Of a stretch of DNA of 64,000 bases, positions 12,401 to 22,915 are shown one piece after another; within the stretch, counting starts at the first letter, position 1; the number at the start of each line of letters is the position of its first letter. The translations under genes and the position numbers were made by a program. The stretch spans positions 28,616,597-28,680,596 of the forward strand of contig JAZBQD010000001.1 of the NCBI GenBank assembly GCA_036583965.1. Direction: 5' to 3'. The notes beneath the pieces are model-generated. The model saw nothing but the letters and a program-made list of their open reading frames with translations. It did no database searches and was not told where the DNA came from. The DNA is from Prunella strophiata (lineage: Eukaryota; Chordata; Aves; Passeriformes; Prunellidae).

Positions 12401-15400
12401 CCCCATTCTTCTCACTGGTGGGATGGAGTGAGGAAGAGAAAACACCTTGACTCTGTGCAAGAGCTGCTCAGCAGTAACAAAAACATCTCTGTCTTATCAA
12501 CAATATTTTCATCACAAATCCAAAACACAGCCCCATACCAGCTACTGTGAAGAAAATTAACTCTACCATAGCTAAAACTTCCCTGCATTCCAGCCAAATC
12601 TTTTGTGCCACCCTACAGCCCCAAACTGTCTTGTACCATGTCCTTTGACACAAGACACACTTCTTCAGTAATGTGCTACAAAAAGCATAACTGTCCTTAT
12701 TTTGGGAATTCTAGGCTAAAAAACCCACACTGGAAGTAGTTATGATGCTGTGGGTCAGCAGGCATCATATGGGAACAAGGACAACTTTGAGGACCCAACC
12801 ACTTTGCTCCAGGGACTGCTAACCCCAAGTAGATTGCAAGGTTCTCACCCTGTGCATGCCAGGAAAACAATCAACAAGGATTCACTGAGAGTGGGATTTG
12901 GGCTGCTGCTAGGAATTGCCATTTGGCAAAGACACTTCTCACCCACCAAAAGGAAAAGAGATTAGCCAGAGAGCCCAGAGTAGCCTGCTTGAAGAGCTCC
13001 CAGTGGTAGAAAAACTCTATTAAAAAGTTCAGAAATACAGTACAGTTTGCCATTGTACTTCTCTTCTGCTTTAGAAGAAGACTTTGTACATTGATGGGGG
13101 TGTCTCAGGCATTTCTACAGTAAGACAGATTGACAGGTGCACGTTCGTGTGCGTCCTTATTTTGCTGAAGACACCTGTGGCAGAAATACCTGATTACAGA
13201 ACATATCCAGCCCTTCCTGGCTGGCCTGACTGAGAAGGCAAATCTGCATCTTCAAACCCTGCAAATACAAGGGCTGGTTCTAAACCAGACCCTCCCACAA
13301 GAGTGCTTAGCCAAACAATCATAGCCTGCCACCTCCAACCCAGGTTCCTTATAGCAGGAGTTTTTCACTGGGACATAATACCACAGTGCACTAAGTCTAT
13401 GCCTAATGTGGTTTATCCTTTGTTTACAGGTCACTGCAATCTTTGAGGATTTAGGTTAGTGTAAACAGATAAGAAGAAAATTATTATTGACAGTTAAATA
13501 CAATTAATATGAACATGAGTCTTCTCACACAGATCTATCTGCTGCAATTCACACATAGCCTTTCTTCATTTCTGATCTACTTTCACAAGGAAAATGAAAA
13601 GAAACATTGAGAGAATGCAAAAGCCATAAAGATTCCCTACCATGCAGGGGGTTTTCTGAACACCACACTGGATTTTGAAGGCTGCTGCACTAATGTCTTC
13701 AAACCGAATCAGCCTGTTGCAGCTTGCCAGGCTGGTCCTACTGCTGGGCTGAGGGATGCAGGAAAGGGCATCCCTGAGTAACTCCTCATTCCGGCTCACT
13801 ATCTTCATTTCCCAGGTCTTCACATCCCCGTTCAGGTAATCCTCCTCACCAAAATCCTTCAGTCTCTCGGGGTTGATAGAGGGTGGCTTCTGCCCAATAA
13901 GGCCATTTCTTACAGGGACATCCTTACAGCAGTGAAGATCACAAACTGCCGGGATATCTTGTTTCTTTATTTTATTGTCATCCCTGAAAACAAATAAAAG
14001 AAACTTGTTAGAAAGGCTTGGATGATTAAAAGCTTGATTTTAGCATTTTAGAAGGATGCACATCTCAGTTGCTCTTTGCAAGCCTCAAACAGACAGAGTG
14101 AGTTGCTACTGACATAATACCTACCTGTAGGTGCACTGAAAGATACTGTAACCTTCCAGCTGTTAGAAAAGCCACAAATAACTCAACATGTGGGCAAACT
14201 GTGAAACTGTCCTACCCAAGAAAATAAGAAATATGTAATCTGTGCTGTCTGGACAGCAAGACCTTCCTTAGTACTCAGTATTCAACTGGCAATAATCCTA
14301 GTTCAGTGATTAAAAAAATTTTGGAATAACTGGAATTGTATTTTCTGCACACAATTCTATCTTTTTTTAAAAAAGCAAGGAGCTGCTGCAGACCATTCCC
14401 ATAAGATATTAATAGCAGTAACACATGCCACTACACAAGAGATCTGCTCTCTGCCCTTGCATATTTGTAGAATGTACTCTCAACAGCCATCAACTGCCTC
14501 ATGATGGGAAGGAAATTACTTTGATAAGGTACAATAATTATATCCTCCTACAGAGCTAAAGAATTAGGTATTCTGATCTGTGGGTTTACACTTCATGGGT
14601 AAATCTGTGTGTAGATATGGCAGAAATGTGATGGCACAAAAACCTCCTTCCCAAGAAACTTACAAGAGGCAACACTGCTAGAAAAATTTGCTGGATTTGC
14701 TGCCTTCAGCTGCCTGACTCTATGGCCACAGCGTTCAGTCCACAAGGAAAAATGAGCTGTAGAGTAGGATTTTGCAGTCCTGTTAACAGATAAATGCAAA
14801 GCTTCTAGGAATTCTTGGAATTTGGAGATTATGATGGGGAAAGGGAGCATTAAGCAGAAGACCAGTGATTTGGAAAAGAGCTGATACCAGCCCTGATTTG
14901 TGGCTGTGATTAGACAGATGGTATAAGCTTCTCTACATGACTCACTATTAATCTATTTGGTGGAAATGGTTTTCTAAAAACAAATGTGTTAAATTATGTC
15001 AGGGATTTCAGCATTATCTCCAACAAAAAATATTTACCTTTTCCCTAAAATAATTTGGGTCTAAGTTTTGCAGCTATCCATCAACAGGACTGGCTAAAGC
15101 ACATTTTACAGCAGTGATCAACACCATAATACACTTTGCAGCAACTTCCAAAAGAATTTTTAAATATTTAGAAACATCTGTTTTTTGAGCAATTGCCCAC
15201 TTTGGGCAGTATCATCCATTTCCTTAATGGTATCAATAATCTGTGCCAGTAGCTCTGGTTCCTAGTACACTTCCAATTTTTCCACTGAGGCATTCACATA
15301 ACAATATGGGCAACATAAAATGTTTTATTATTAGAATCAAGTAATATACCATAGCATCAATCATTCTGTATTTCTTCACAGGAGAAAATTTTTGTAGCAA

Positions 15401-18400
15401 GATCTTCTCTCTCTAAAATTAATGGGAACACTCATTTTCTAAGATAAATAAAGTATATATAAATTTTTAACCTCTTTATGTTGAAACTTGTGATCTAAAG
15501 TATTTTCCCAATACTTTCTCTGAAAGCTGATGCAGCCTAACACCAGGCATTCTGCTTTCAAACCAAATAACTTATCAAGGAGCTCTGTTCTATACTTTTC
15601 TGCATCTCTGCTCCATTGGGGTTAGGCAGCTGGAACACTTCATAAAGATGTTAAGCTTCCAGTGTTAGCCTGGTGCACATTAGTGTGCTCAGTGCAAAGC
15701 TGAGAACCAGATCAGACTGCCTCCCTGTGAACTTGTTACAGCACAGCCCCCAAAAACCAACAGCAGCAGCAGCATCCAAGAGGCCACAGCACTGGTGGAG
15801 TTCATTCCTTACCTCTCCCTTCTGAAAAAATATTTTCCATGTCACAGACTCCCATAACCACTCCAAAAGGAAGGACAGATACATCTTATTTCTGAACATA
15901 CTGTCTAAAATGTTTACCAAGCATTAGCAATGAGTTGTGTTCTTACACTGGAAATGGTTTAAAGGGGTCTATGTAGGGTAAAAAAAATAGGCAGATCAAA
16001 AACTTTGTGAGTTTATGGGTCAAATTTTTTAACCAACTGGCATTTGAGATGGAAGAACAATTCCTCATTTTTCATTGCATCTGTTGCAATCAAAGAATCT
16101 ATAAAAACACCCAGCCAAAGATGACCACAAGAAGTTTATAAATGAAGCAGGATCCTGTGAAAAACTAGAAGTGCATGCTAATGCCTTATCACACTAGTGC
16201 CATCAAATATTGTTATCTGCAAATAGACTAAAATAGTATATTGATTTTTTGCCCTAGTCTTAGGTTTCCTTTTTTTTGGTAGGAAAAAAAAAGGAGGGAA
16301 GTAAATCAGATTCTCAATCCTTGATGTGCAGTACCACTCCCATTACCAGTGAGTGTCTGCTCAGGACTCCAGTGGAGACAACACCTTGTGACCATTGGAA
16401 AAGAGGAATCAGAAATCAAACAGCTGGAAAATATGTACAGGCTTTTCAGGCTTGAGTTAGGTTTAGAGCACATCTGAATTATTACCATCTCAATATTTAA
16501 TATGAAAACTATCATACATTTGCATCTGAAAAGTCAGCAGCCTCTTTATCAAGGGGATATAACTCTATTGTATAGTATATGCATTGTGTGTACTTATTTC
16601 AGAATAACTTTGATTCTTCTTCTACACCCACATGTCTCATTTACATTAGAGAATGACATTTTCCCATATTGAGCCCACCTGGGTGTGCCACAGACCCTCC
16701 TAGAGCTCTCAAACTCCCAAGGTAAACAGTGGGCTGAGTTTGATCACATATCACAAATGGGCAACTAATGGCCCTGTTGGGTCCAAAGCATTTCTTGCCT
16801 CAGAAGCATTCCACATGCTTGGCAGAGATCTAGATGGATTTCTTTTACAGGAACAACCAAAGCAGGCAGCAAAGCATGCAAGTGCTCACAAAAATACAGC
16901 ACAGTGACTTCTCAAGCACAAAATAGAGCCCCTACTCCAGCAGCCATGTCCACCAGATGAAGATCTGAGCCAATATAAATACAAACCCCAGCATTATAAA
17001 GCACTGTTCCTTTCAAATGGAGCTTTTCCTTTTTTGGAGCTTGTCACAAGTTTTCATTAAAAGGTCTGTTTATTTCCAGACATAAAACAAATACCCAGCT
17101 GGCAAGCTTTGTTGCATGGTTATAAATTACAACATTTTACCTTTAAAGTGATTAGTAAAAGCAAACATGAAAATACAGTTTATAAACCTACTTTTTCAAG
17201 AACAGCTGCTCAGCATAACTGGAAAAAAAAAAAAAAAAAGAGAAGATCCATATGCAGACTTTCCATAAAACAATTAAGGCACAGGAAAAAATATCATTTG
17301 TTTAAGCAGATAGCTTTACATATTTTAAAATCTCAAAGTCAATGCAAAAACAGTGTGTACCAAAATGTACTCCGACAATAATAAAAAGCAACAACTTGGA
17401 ATGAATCATTTTTCTATTTCCAGTTTGGTTTTTTGAACATACTGATAATATTCATCAAGTTAGGCAGCACTAGGGGAAAAATTCAAAAATAGCAATATTA
17501 ACAAACTAAGAAAATAATAAAACCAGCAAAAATATTTTTGGGAAGATGAAAGGCAATAATGCATACTAAACCTAAACTTTGTTAGACAGAGAACTATCCA
17601 AGTGTGCAGTGATGGACAGTTATGTGTCCCCATTGTGAAGCATGTTCAGATTGCCTCCTTCAGGACCCACAAAACAGATTAAATTGATGCACTGGATCTC
17701 CTCAGCTTCTAAAACTGAGGGAGCAAAATCTGCAAAATCCTGCATGTCCAGGGAACAGCAAAGTGTGAAAGACTAGTCACCATTCTGCCCAGTATAAATG
17801 TTCAGGGGAGATGGTATTAAAGTATCAGGCAGAAAATTTAAAATTTCCCTTCTTAGAGCAAATAATTAACTCACAGAACTCATTGCAAGAGGACTCTATG
17901 AAGAACAACAATGTAAATGGGCTCCTAAAAGAATTCACAACTAAATGGAAGTAGTGACCAATAGACACACCATTCAAGAATTAATCTGTAATTAAGGAAG
18001 CCCCTGGCATTTGGCAAACTCCATGAAAGCATGTGAGAGAAAGTGTCCTAGGTGGCTTTTATTTTTCTCCCAGTTCTGTTACTGGCCAGCCCTAGAGAGA
18101 GGACATAAAGTACACACAGTAGGACTGCTCTTGGGCCTGACCCAGTCCTGCCATTTTGATTGCAGATGTACCCAATGCCAGCACTTGGCCCATTTGGCAG
18201 CTTTTACACTTTCAAAATGAGTCACAACAGCATGTTTTGAGGCAGACGTGAAGTTGGAATTATGGACATACATTCTCATGTACTGGTTCACAGATGGAAA
18301 TTCAACTGTCACAAAAGGAAACTAATTTTAATGTGAGACTGAAAACTCAGCCTTTCTTCGTCATTTCTACAGCAGCTTTTGTCATCTGCATTCACAGTGA

Positions 18401-21400
18401 TACACATTCACTATTAAGAGAGACTGACAATGTTCAAAATGTGCAAATGTAAAAGTTTTCTTAAGCAAGGATATTTTTCATGTTGGATGTTTGCATATTT
18501 TCAAGCCTAATCAACAAGAAGGGAGATTTAATCCATGAAAGAGCAGCTAACAAACTCTAAGTGATGTTCATGAAAAAAAAAAAAAGCAAATTGCTTGTTG
18601 GTAGAATTGCCTCAGTGATGTTTAGGGCTTGACACACTTCAGTGATCTCAGACCTCATAGGAGGTTAACAAAGCTTGGGGAGAAGGATGTACCATTGATA
18701 GTGGACACGAAAATACAGAATTTACAGGCCCCAAGGACATCTGGCAGAATTCCCAAGACAAAGGAGAAACTAATAAAGCCAACTCAGCTGCTGTGCTGAA
18801 ATCAGCTCTGAGTAGGTAAAATGTGATTCTGGAGGGGTAGGATTGTGACCACCAACCCAAGAAACCACTGACCCAAAAGAAGAGAAAGACTGAGCATGAG
18901 GACTAATTAGCATGAGAAACAAGAGAATCATTAGCCAATAGACAATAGAGTACTAATTAATTAGAGAACTTGTAGCAAATGAAAGGTAATTCCTTTGTCT
19001 ATTAAAATGTATAGATAGTAAAAAGCATTGATAGTTGGTGTGCTTGATTTGTGGAATCCACAGAGCACCCAGGCTTGTGCAATTCTCAAGTATAATGAAT
19101 GGCTCTCAGTATGTAATTATTGGCTTGTTGCACACCAGGAAAGGAATCTGATTTTTGTGGACAACAACAGTATGGCACAAGTTCTGTGGAATACTTCAGC
19201 ATCCTTATAGGCCTGTGCCATGACAAGAAGTTCCAGCTCCAATGCCCAGCTTGGGCTGAGCAGTCACAAAAGTTTAAGCTTGAATTACACCTCAAACTCA
19301 TATGCACATGCTCTCTACAAGTGGATTTTAATTTTGTCCTTTTTTAATGTTTTGGGTGTAGGGGTTTCTCAAGGTCCTAAATGCTGCCATCATCTTCAAG
19401 CTCCCTGAAGACTTTCCTGAAGCACACTGACCAAGATACATTGGTAAGATACAGCTTTAGACATATTTGTCATCTGCTTTCAGGTAACTGGGCTCAGATC
19501 TTACACCTGCAAGCTCAGAATATTTATTAAGGCAAAAAGTGACCCCTTTAAAGTCACTTCTGCCTCTTTCCTCAGTGTTGAGCAGAGATGGGTCATGTAC
19601 AGGGGGCAAGGCAGCGCGAGCAGCCTGCTGCAGGTAGCAGTCTGCCTGGCTCATGACTGCAGTGAGGCTGGGCTGGGATCTCCTCTCACAGAAGTCAGAA
19701 AGAGGAAATCCCAGGATATGACAGAGAGGGCCCTTTCCCTCATCCAAATCCCTTTTACCCAGAACCTCTCCAGCTCCATTAATCCTTCTAATTCCATGTC
19801 CCAGAGCTGTCTCCTCTGACCCTTCTTGCTACCTGAGCCTCCCAGACCCCTCTGATACTTTCCTTGTTTGCTGCAATCCCCTTTTCCAGTAGCTCATAAA
19901 CATTCCTGTTCCATCTCAGCTCCTCTTTTACCTTTTTACTCATTCCCAAATACATCCAAATACTGCAATAGCAGCAATTCTTTAAAGCATCTCAGCAACT
20001 TGTGCAAGTGTGACTTTATGAAAGACAAATGGTAGAAAAATAGAGGCTTGCTGAGATAAAAGTACCAAGAAAGATCATAACAAATGTCATTTTCACTACC
20101 AGAAATTCCAGGTTATGCACTCAATAGTGTCTGAGTGCCCTGCATGCCACTACAGGGTGACAAGTAAACTCCTGCAGGCACAGGGAAGGAGCACAATAAA
20201 TTTGACATTCTCTTTCTTTGACAATAAAGTTAAAACAGATCAAAGGCAATGCTGCACTCTAAATATGACTGTCTTGAATTATCAGTATTTTGTGTATTAC
20301 TAGTAGCTAGAAGCACCCATTCAAGACTGTATCACTCCAACTAGTGGCACATATAGGATGGAAATATAAAATGCATGCAAAACTATAAAAGCCTATGCAA
20401 AGTGATTGTTCCTAAATCACATAGGAATCACCAACATCTTCCCTTAAACAGAAGGACAAGTTCAGCAAATATTAGCTCAACTTTATTGATGGAAACTGGG
20501 ACACAGACAGATCCAGTGACTTGCCTAAGACTTCCGCAGGGCTACTTATCAGAGTGTCCTAAAGACAAGGAGGTCGGGGCATAGTGACCAGCCTGGTGAC
20601 AAAAGTAAGCACTGTGACATCCAGCACAGCTACAAGATAACCAAGCCTTGGGACTGAGCAGGCCTTTGGAACTCTACTCACCATATACAGGTCTGACAAA
20701 CCCGTGTGATGCTGCACCAGCAACACACACAAAGAAAGCTCAAGCTCATGCAGCAAACAACCAAGCTGTGTCATCAGCTCTGATAAAATCTCTCCTTACT
20801 TTTAGAAAGTCAGATTTACCAGAGCCTGAGCCTAGCACTATATATACCTTCATCTGTGGTCATAATCTATTGCCATTCTTATGAACACACTATGCACGTG
20901 TCATTGCTTACTGCTGGCAATGGCAACTGGGTGTCAGCTGCTGAACAGAAAACACCAGGAAAAGCAATCTGAAAGCAAGAATTCACAAGGCTACCCATGA
21001 TGGACATGTTGAAACAGAGATAACCAACTGTCCCTCAAACAGACTCATCCCTCTCAAAAGTTCTTACAAGACATTCACAGCTGTGAAGGTTAAATGATCA
21101 CTATCCAACACTGCACAGAGTTTGGCAGCTAAAACCCATTAAGCAATTAAACTTTTTCCTAAGTTGAATGTATTCTGAGTCTAGAAGTTTTCTGGTGACT
21201 AACACATCTCCATAATTCACTTCCAATTAGGAACAAATAGCATAGCTCAAAATAGAGGAAAGAGTGGTCCTGTGCTGAAAGGAGATTCAGTGCACTGCAG
21301 AACAGGTCATATCATGGGTGACTTTGGGCAAGCCCTTTTTACAGTGCAGAAGAGTCTTCCCCTTTATTAACAGCATAAGGCCCACTAAAACAATTTATAT

Positions 21401-22287
21401 CTTAAATGTTAACAACATCTGTGACAAAGGAGATGCAGGAAATGAGAATTGTTCCTTGTTTGCACCACATCTGGCAAAACCAGAGCATGATCTCAGTAGT
21501 GGTGTCCAGATAACAAAATGGAGAGAAAAATAAACTATGGAAAAGGTTAAGCATGAGGTTGCACAACACCACCGTGCCATGTGTGTGCACAGCCTCAGCT
21601 CATGCTACACAAGGACACTAGATGACTCTTAAATTCCATCTGAACCATCCAAGTCTGAAAACAGGAATTGAAGATCACCTATAAGCACCATAACAAAGAC
21701 AACCACAGAACTGTAATAACAGAATCTGACATGGGCTATCCCAAGATAAATTTTCAGCAGTCCATTGGCCTGTCTAGGGTTATTTCTTATACCATACTTA
21801 TGAAGAAATAAAAAAGCTGAACTCTGTGGGCTAAAAATACTCAAATCTCCACCACTTCTAGTGGATAACTCCAAGAACAACCCGTATCCACAGAACCCTG
21901 TGAGATTACGGAAAATTACAAACAATTTCCCAGATTTTTTGATTGGTTTGATTTTTTTTAAGAAATTAAGGAAAGGAAAAAGAAAGCATTACCTATACAG
22001 CACAGCGACTAAATAAACAACGAGGCTGAAGCAAAACTCCAACTACGACACCATAAGGAGGCAGGAGGGGTCCAGGGGTTGTCATGTCCGTGGGCCTGGC
22101 CCTGGGAGGAGCCCAAGGGCTGACCAAGACCCCTGAGGGGATAAAGGAGCACTCTAGCTCTAAGTCAGACAGCAATATTCTCCAACCTTTGCCAGAAAGG
22201 ATCGTAGTCTTCGTCTTCCCTGTAGCGGTCCCTGGGACTTCTGTTTTTTAAGACCCTGAAGTAGATAAACTGTGCTGCAAAATTCAT
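379..22287 (-). CDS. Threonine/serine ammonia-lyase-like PLP enzyme with C-terminal ACT-like domain (11 exons)
   Basis: Exons, in transcript order: 22287-22187, 13983-13641, 9529-9413, 8487-8245, 5272-5111, 4659-4563, 3664-3589, 2958-2833, 1641-1474, 1162-1105, 452-379. All phases agree, giving about 521 residues before the left-hand uncertainty. Residues 1-110 are an acidic, unrecognised extension. From about 126 the protein follows the fold-type II dehydratase pattern: RFEDISAAAFKI, then KTPCMYSRLS. The PLP Schiff-base lysine is K174 in TGSVKERG. The asparagine loop is ASDSNFS (N201), the glycine loop PAGGHCGLLAG (297-307), and ICSGN (C428) sits where family members place Ser or Cys next to the pyridine nitrogen. 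Residues about 446-521 resemble the ACT-like regulatory segment of biosynthetic threonine deaminase, with SDCPGDMSKLLEVL. By family it should deaminate L-threonine and/or L-serine to a 2-oxo acid and ammonia; substrate is inferred. Alternatives are a serine or aspartate racemase-like activity. I do not recognise a vertebrate symbol for it. Confidence 0.88.
1105..1162 (-). CDS. Ammonia-lyase-like gene, coding exon 10
   Basis: Residues 478-497. Encodes VLDIKQERTFVTSELFTVE, the middle strand of the ACT-like unit. The acceptor is TTTGATCTAG|AGTTTTG and the donor GTCGAG|GTAAGA. Phase agrees with exon 9. Confidence 0.88.
1474..1641 (-). CDS. Ammonia-lyase-like gene, coding exon 9 (end of catalytic domain, start of ACT-like segment)
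   Basis: Residues 422-477 plus two bases. VAVVICSGNVEL closes the catalytic domain; the Cys replaces the Ser of the SGGN motif, as in mammalian serine dehydratase. RVCRFSLVISDCPGDMSKLL begins the ACT-like unit. The acceptor is TCTGTTTTCAG|AGTGGC and the donor GAAGCAAG|GTAAAT. Confidence 0.93.
2833..2958 (-). CDS. Ammonia-lyase-like gene, coding exon 8
   Basis: Residues 380-421 plus two bases. Encodes REEDILISMLRLLEYERATV then DAEGAIGLAALVAGKLPELK, the second-domain helix pair with the (T/D)xEGAxA element. The acceptor is TGTTTCCAG|GGAGGAG. The donor is GGTAAAAG|GTACAG; an upstream GTAAAA breaks the frame. Confidence 0.93.
3325..3442 (+). repeat. CR1 LINE 3'-end fragment
   Basis: The end reads GGAGTTGGACTTGATAATCC, then CTTCCAATTTGAGATATTCT and GTGATTTCTATGG. 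This is the characteristic 3' terminus of avian CR1 elements. It lies in the intron between exons 8 and 7 of the ammonia-lyase-like gene. The 5' boundary is not clear. Confidence 0.75.
3589..3664 (-). CDS. Ammonia-lyase-like gene, coding exon 7
   Basis: Small exon, residues 355-379 plus two bases. Encodes DVSGVCFGSNSLQLTGKLVD followed by KVVAV, matching the family segment that ends LVDDIVLV. The acceptor is AATCTGCAG|ATGTGAG and the donor CTGTGAG|GTAGGT. Phases 1 and 2 fit the neighbouring exons exactly. Confidence 0.88.
4563..4659 (-). CDS. Ammonia-lyase-like gene, coding exon 6
   Basis: Residues 323-354 plus one base. Begins GVESESFPVLQQSLKAG, matching IGVQSE...M..S of the family. The acceptor is TCTTCCTCAG|GGAGTT and the donor CTATGGAG|GTGAGA. 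Confidence 0.9.
5111..5272 (-). CDS. Ammonia-lyase-like gene, coding exon 5 (glycine loop)
   Basis: Residues 269-322. Encodes YLSGLGTVGLEMYEQ (family GQGTIGLEI) and PAGGHCGLLAG, the phosphate-binding glycine loop. The donor is GTAATT|GTAAGT. Reading frame requires the acceptor CCAGGGAG|GAC rather than the more obvious CCCCAG five bases earlier, so the 5' edge may be wrong by a few bases. Confidence 0.9.
5273..8244 (-). other. Intron 4 of the ammonia-lyase-like gene (3.0 kb)
   Basis: No exon or repeat recognised. The catalytic fold is continuous across it, so no missing exon is expected. Confidence 0.6.
8245..8487 (-). CDS. Ammonia-lyase-like gene, coding exon 4 (asparagine loop)
   Basis: Residues 188-268, 81 whole codons. 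Contains RKGVIVASDSNFSMAVAHHA, aligning with the GVVACSAGNHAQG region of bacterial threonine dehydratases. Then follow the small-domain strand VFVILPSSTAPGRLRTCRDY and VHARRLAQENWLPLPGR. The acceptor is CTGGTTTTCAG|GAGCAG and the donor GGAAGA|GTAAGT. Confidence 0.93.
9413..9529 (-). CDS. Ammonia-lyase-like gene, coding exon 3 (PLP lysine)
   Basis: Residues 149-187, phase 0 on both sides. Encodes YSRLSKQYGMDIYLKKE followed by LQYTGSVKERG; the K in SVK is the predicted Schiff-base lysine (K174). The acceptor is CTGCTCCAG|TATTCT and the donor TGCCTCAG|GTATAG. Confidence 0.93.
11890..11999 (+). repeat. Possible degraded CR1 body fragment
   Basis: Short matches such as TTAGCTTGGAACAG, GGGGATACAACTGG and GAAAGGAGCTATTTAAGCTG resemble CR1 interior sequence. 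The stretch ends exactly where the LTR begins, suggesting an older repeat interrupted by it. Assignment is from memory and weak. Confidence 0.35.
12000..12587. mobile_element. Solo LTR, avian ERVL-like
   Basis: Begins TGTCATGGTTTAAC and ends near GCTAAAACTTCCCTGCA. Between are diagnostic stretches such as CCCTTTGGTCAGCTGGGGTC, CAGCTGTGTCCCCTCCCAAC, ACAAATCCAAAACACAGCCC and GAAGAAAATTAACTCTACC. These match my recollection of a very common avian ERVL-class LTR. No internal retroviral genes flank it, so it is an old solo LTR. No clean target-site duplication was found, and several internal simple-repeat changes (AATA)n indicate decay. Orientation is not assigned. Confidence 0.8.
13641..13983 (-). 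CDS. Ammonia-lyase-like gene, coding exon 2
   Basis: Residues 34-148. The acceptor is TTGTTTTCAG|GGATGAC and the donor CCCCTGCATG|GTAGGG. The first part is unrecognised and hydrophilic, containing CDLHCCKDVP. The end enters the catalytic fold with RFEDISAAAFKIQCGVQKTP, matching the N-terminal helix and the TP motif of threonine dehydratases. Confidence 0.88.
13984..22186 (-). other. Intron 1 of the ammonia-lyase-like gene (8.2 kb)
   Basis: GT...AG bounded. It contains a 17-base A tract (17223-17239), the MIR-like fragment and otherwise AT-rich unique-looking sequence. Open frames inside are short, without splice or domain support, and I see no further exon of this gene. Confidence 0.6.
20481..20560 (+). 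repeat. Ancient MIR/CORE-SINE-like fragment
   Basis: CTTTATTGATGGAAACTGGG, ACACAGACAG and AGTGACTTGCCTAAG run in the same order as the MIR core (gatgaggaaactgaggcacagag...agtgacttgcccaaggtcac). The fragment is diverged and lies in intron 1 of the ammonia-lyase-like gene. Confidence 0.55.
22187..22287 (-). CDS. Ammonia-lyase-like gene, coding exon 1
   Basis: Probable first coding exon, residues 1-33 plus two bases. It begins MNFAAQFIYF and ends EDEDYDPFWQ followed by AG. The donor is CAAAG|GTTGGA. The AG joins the G that opens exon 2 to make an Arg codon, so phase supports the join. The in-frame ATG at 22479 is an alternative start but lies upstream of a TATA-like site. This exon is the least certain of the 11 because its peptide is not a known domain. 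Confidence 0.68.
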
Positions 22288-22451
22288 TGTAACTCCTGGT
22301 GCAAAGCAAAGCTGGGAGACTGCTGGCAGGGGACACACTTGCCTGTGAGAAGTGTCAGCCCTGCACTGCCTGGGTGGGAAATAGCAGGCAATGTGCTGTA
22401 AGCAGCTCTCAGGCTGGGGGGGAATGTGCCTTTGGAAGAGATGGCTGCTGC

Positions 22452-22459
22452 TATTTAAA
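22452..22459 (-). promoter_or_regulatory. TATA-like element upstream of ammonia-lyase-like exon 1
   Basis: TTTAAATA on the minus strand, 165 bases before the chosen ATG. A start of transcription 25-30 bases downstream would exclude the in-frame ATG at 22479 and leave a 5' UTR of about 140 bases. The match is to consensus only. Confidence 0.3.
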
Positions 22460-22839
22460 GAGATTATTTCAGAGCCCAACCTGTCCTTGTCAATTTGAGT
22501 CAGGGCCTGGATTATGCTTGGGTGACGCTCTGTTAGCAGGACACTCGGAGCTTTAGTTACTTACTGCTTAGCTGTGGAGCATGATCCTGACCAGCTGCAG
22601 GGCCCATCACTGAGCAGAAGGACAGGGATGCCAGGTTTGGGGTGGCTGAGTCTCTGCAGGGATCCTTTAAGGCAGCATCAAGAGACATGGCTCCTCATGA
22701 CTGAGGCACAGAGGAGACAGCTCAGTTTGTGTGGGTCTTCTCTTGCAACAAGTCCCTGCAGCAGAAAAATACAGGTATCTAGATTATAAAGAACAGAAAA
22801 GACCACCTAGAGGAAGGACTGTAGCAACAGTTAGCTATA

Positions 22840-22915
22840 TCTATATAGATATCTATTATATCTATTTATATATATATGGGATTGATATATCTATATATAA
22901 ATATATATAGATAAA
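22840..22915. repeat. AT-rich microsatellite (TATATC/TATA)
   Basis: Imperfect runs of TATATCTATATAGATATC type, partly palindromic, in the intergenic region. Confidence 0.85.

Larger units (their letters stand above)
9530..13640 (-). other. Intron 2 of the ammonia-lyase-like gene (4.1 kb)
   Basis: Holds the ERVL-like solo LTR and the possible CR1 remnant before it. The rest is AT-rich with no recognised element. Confidence 0.6.
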
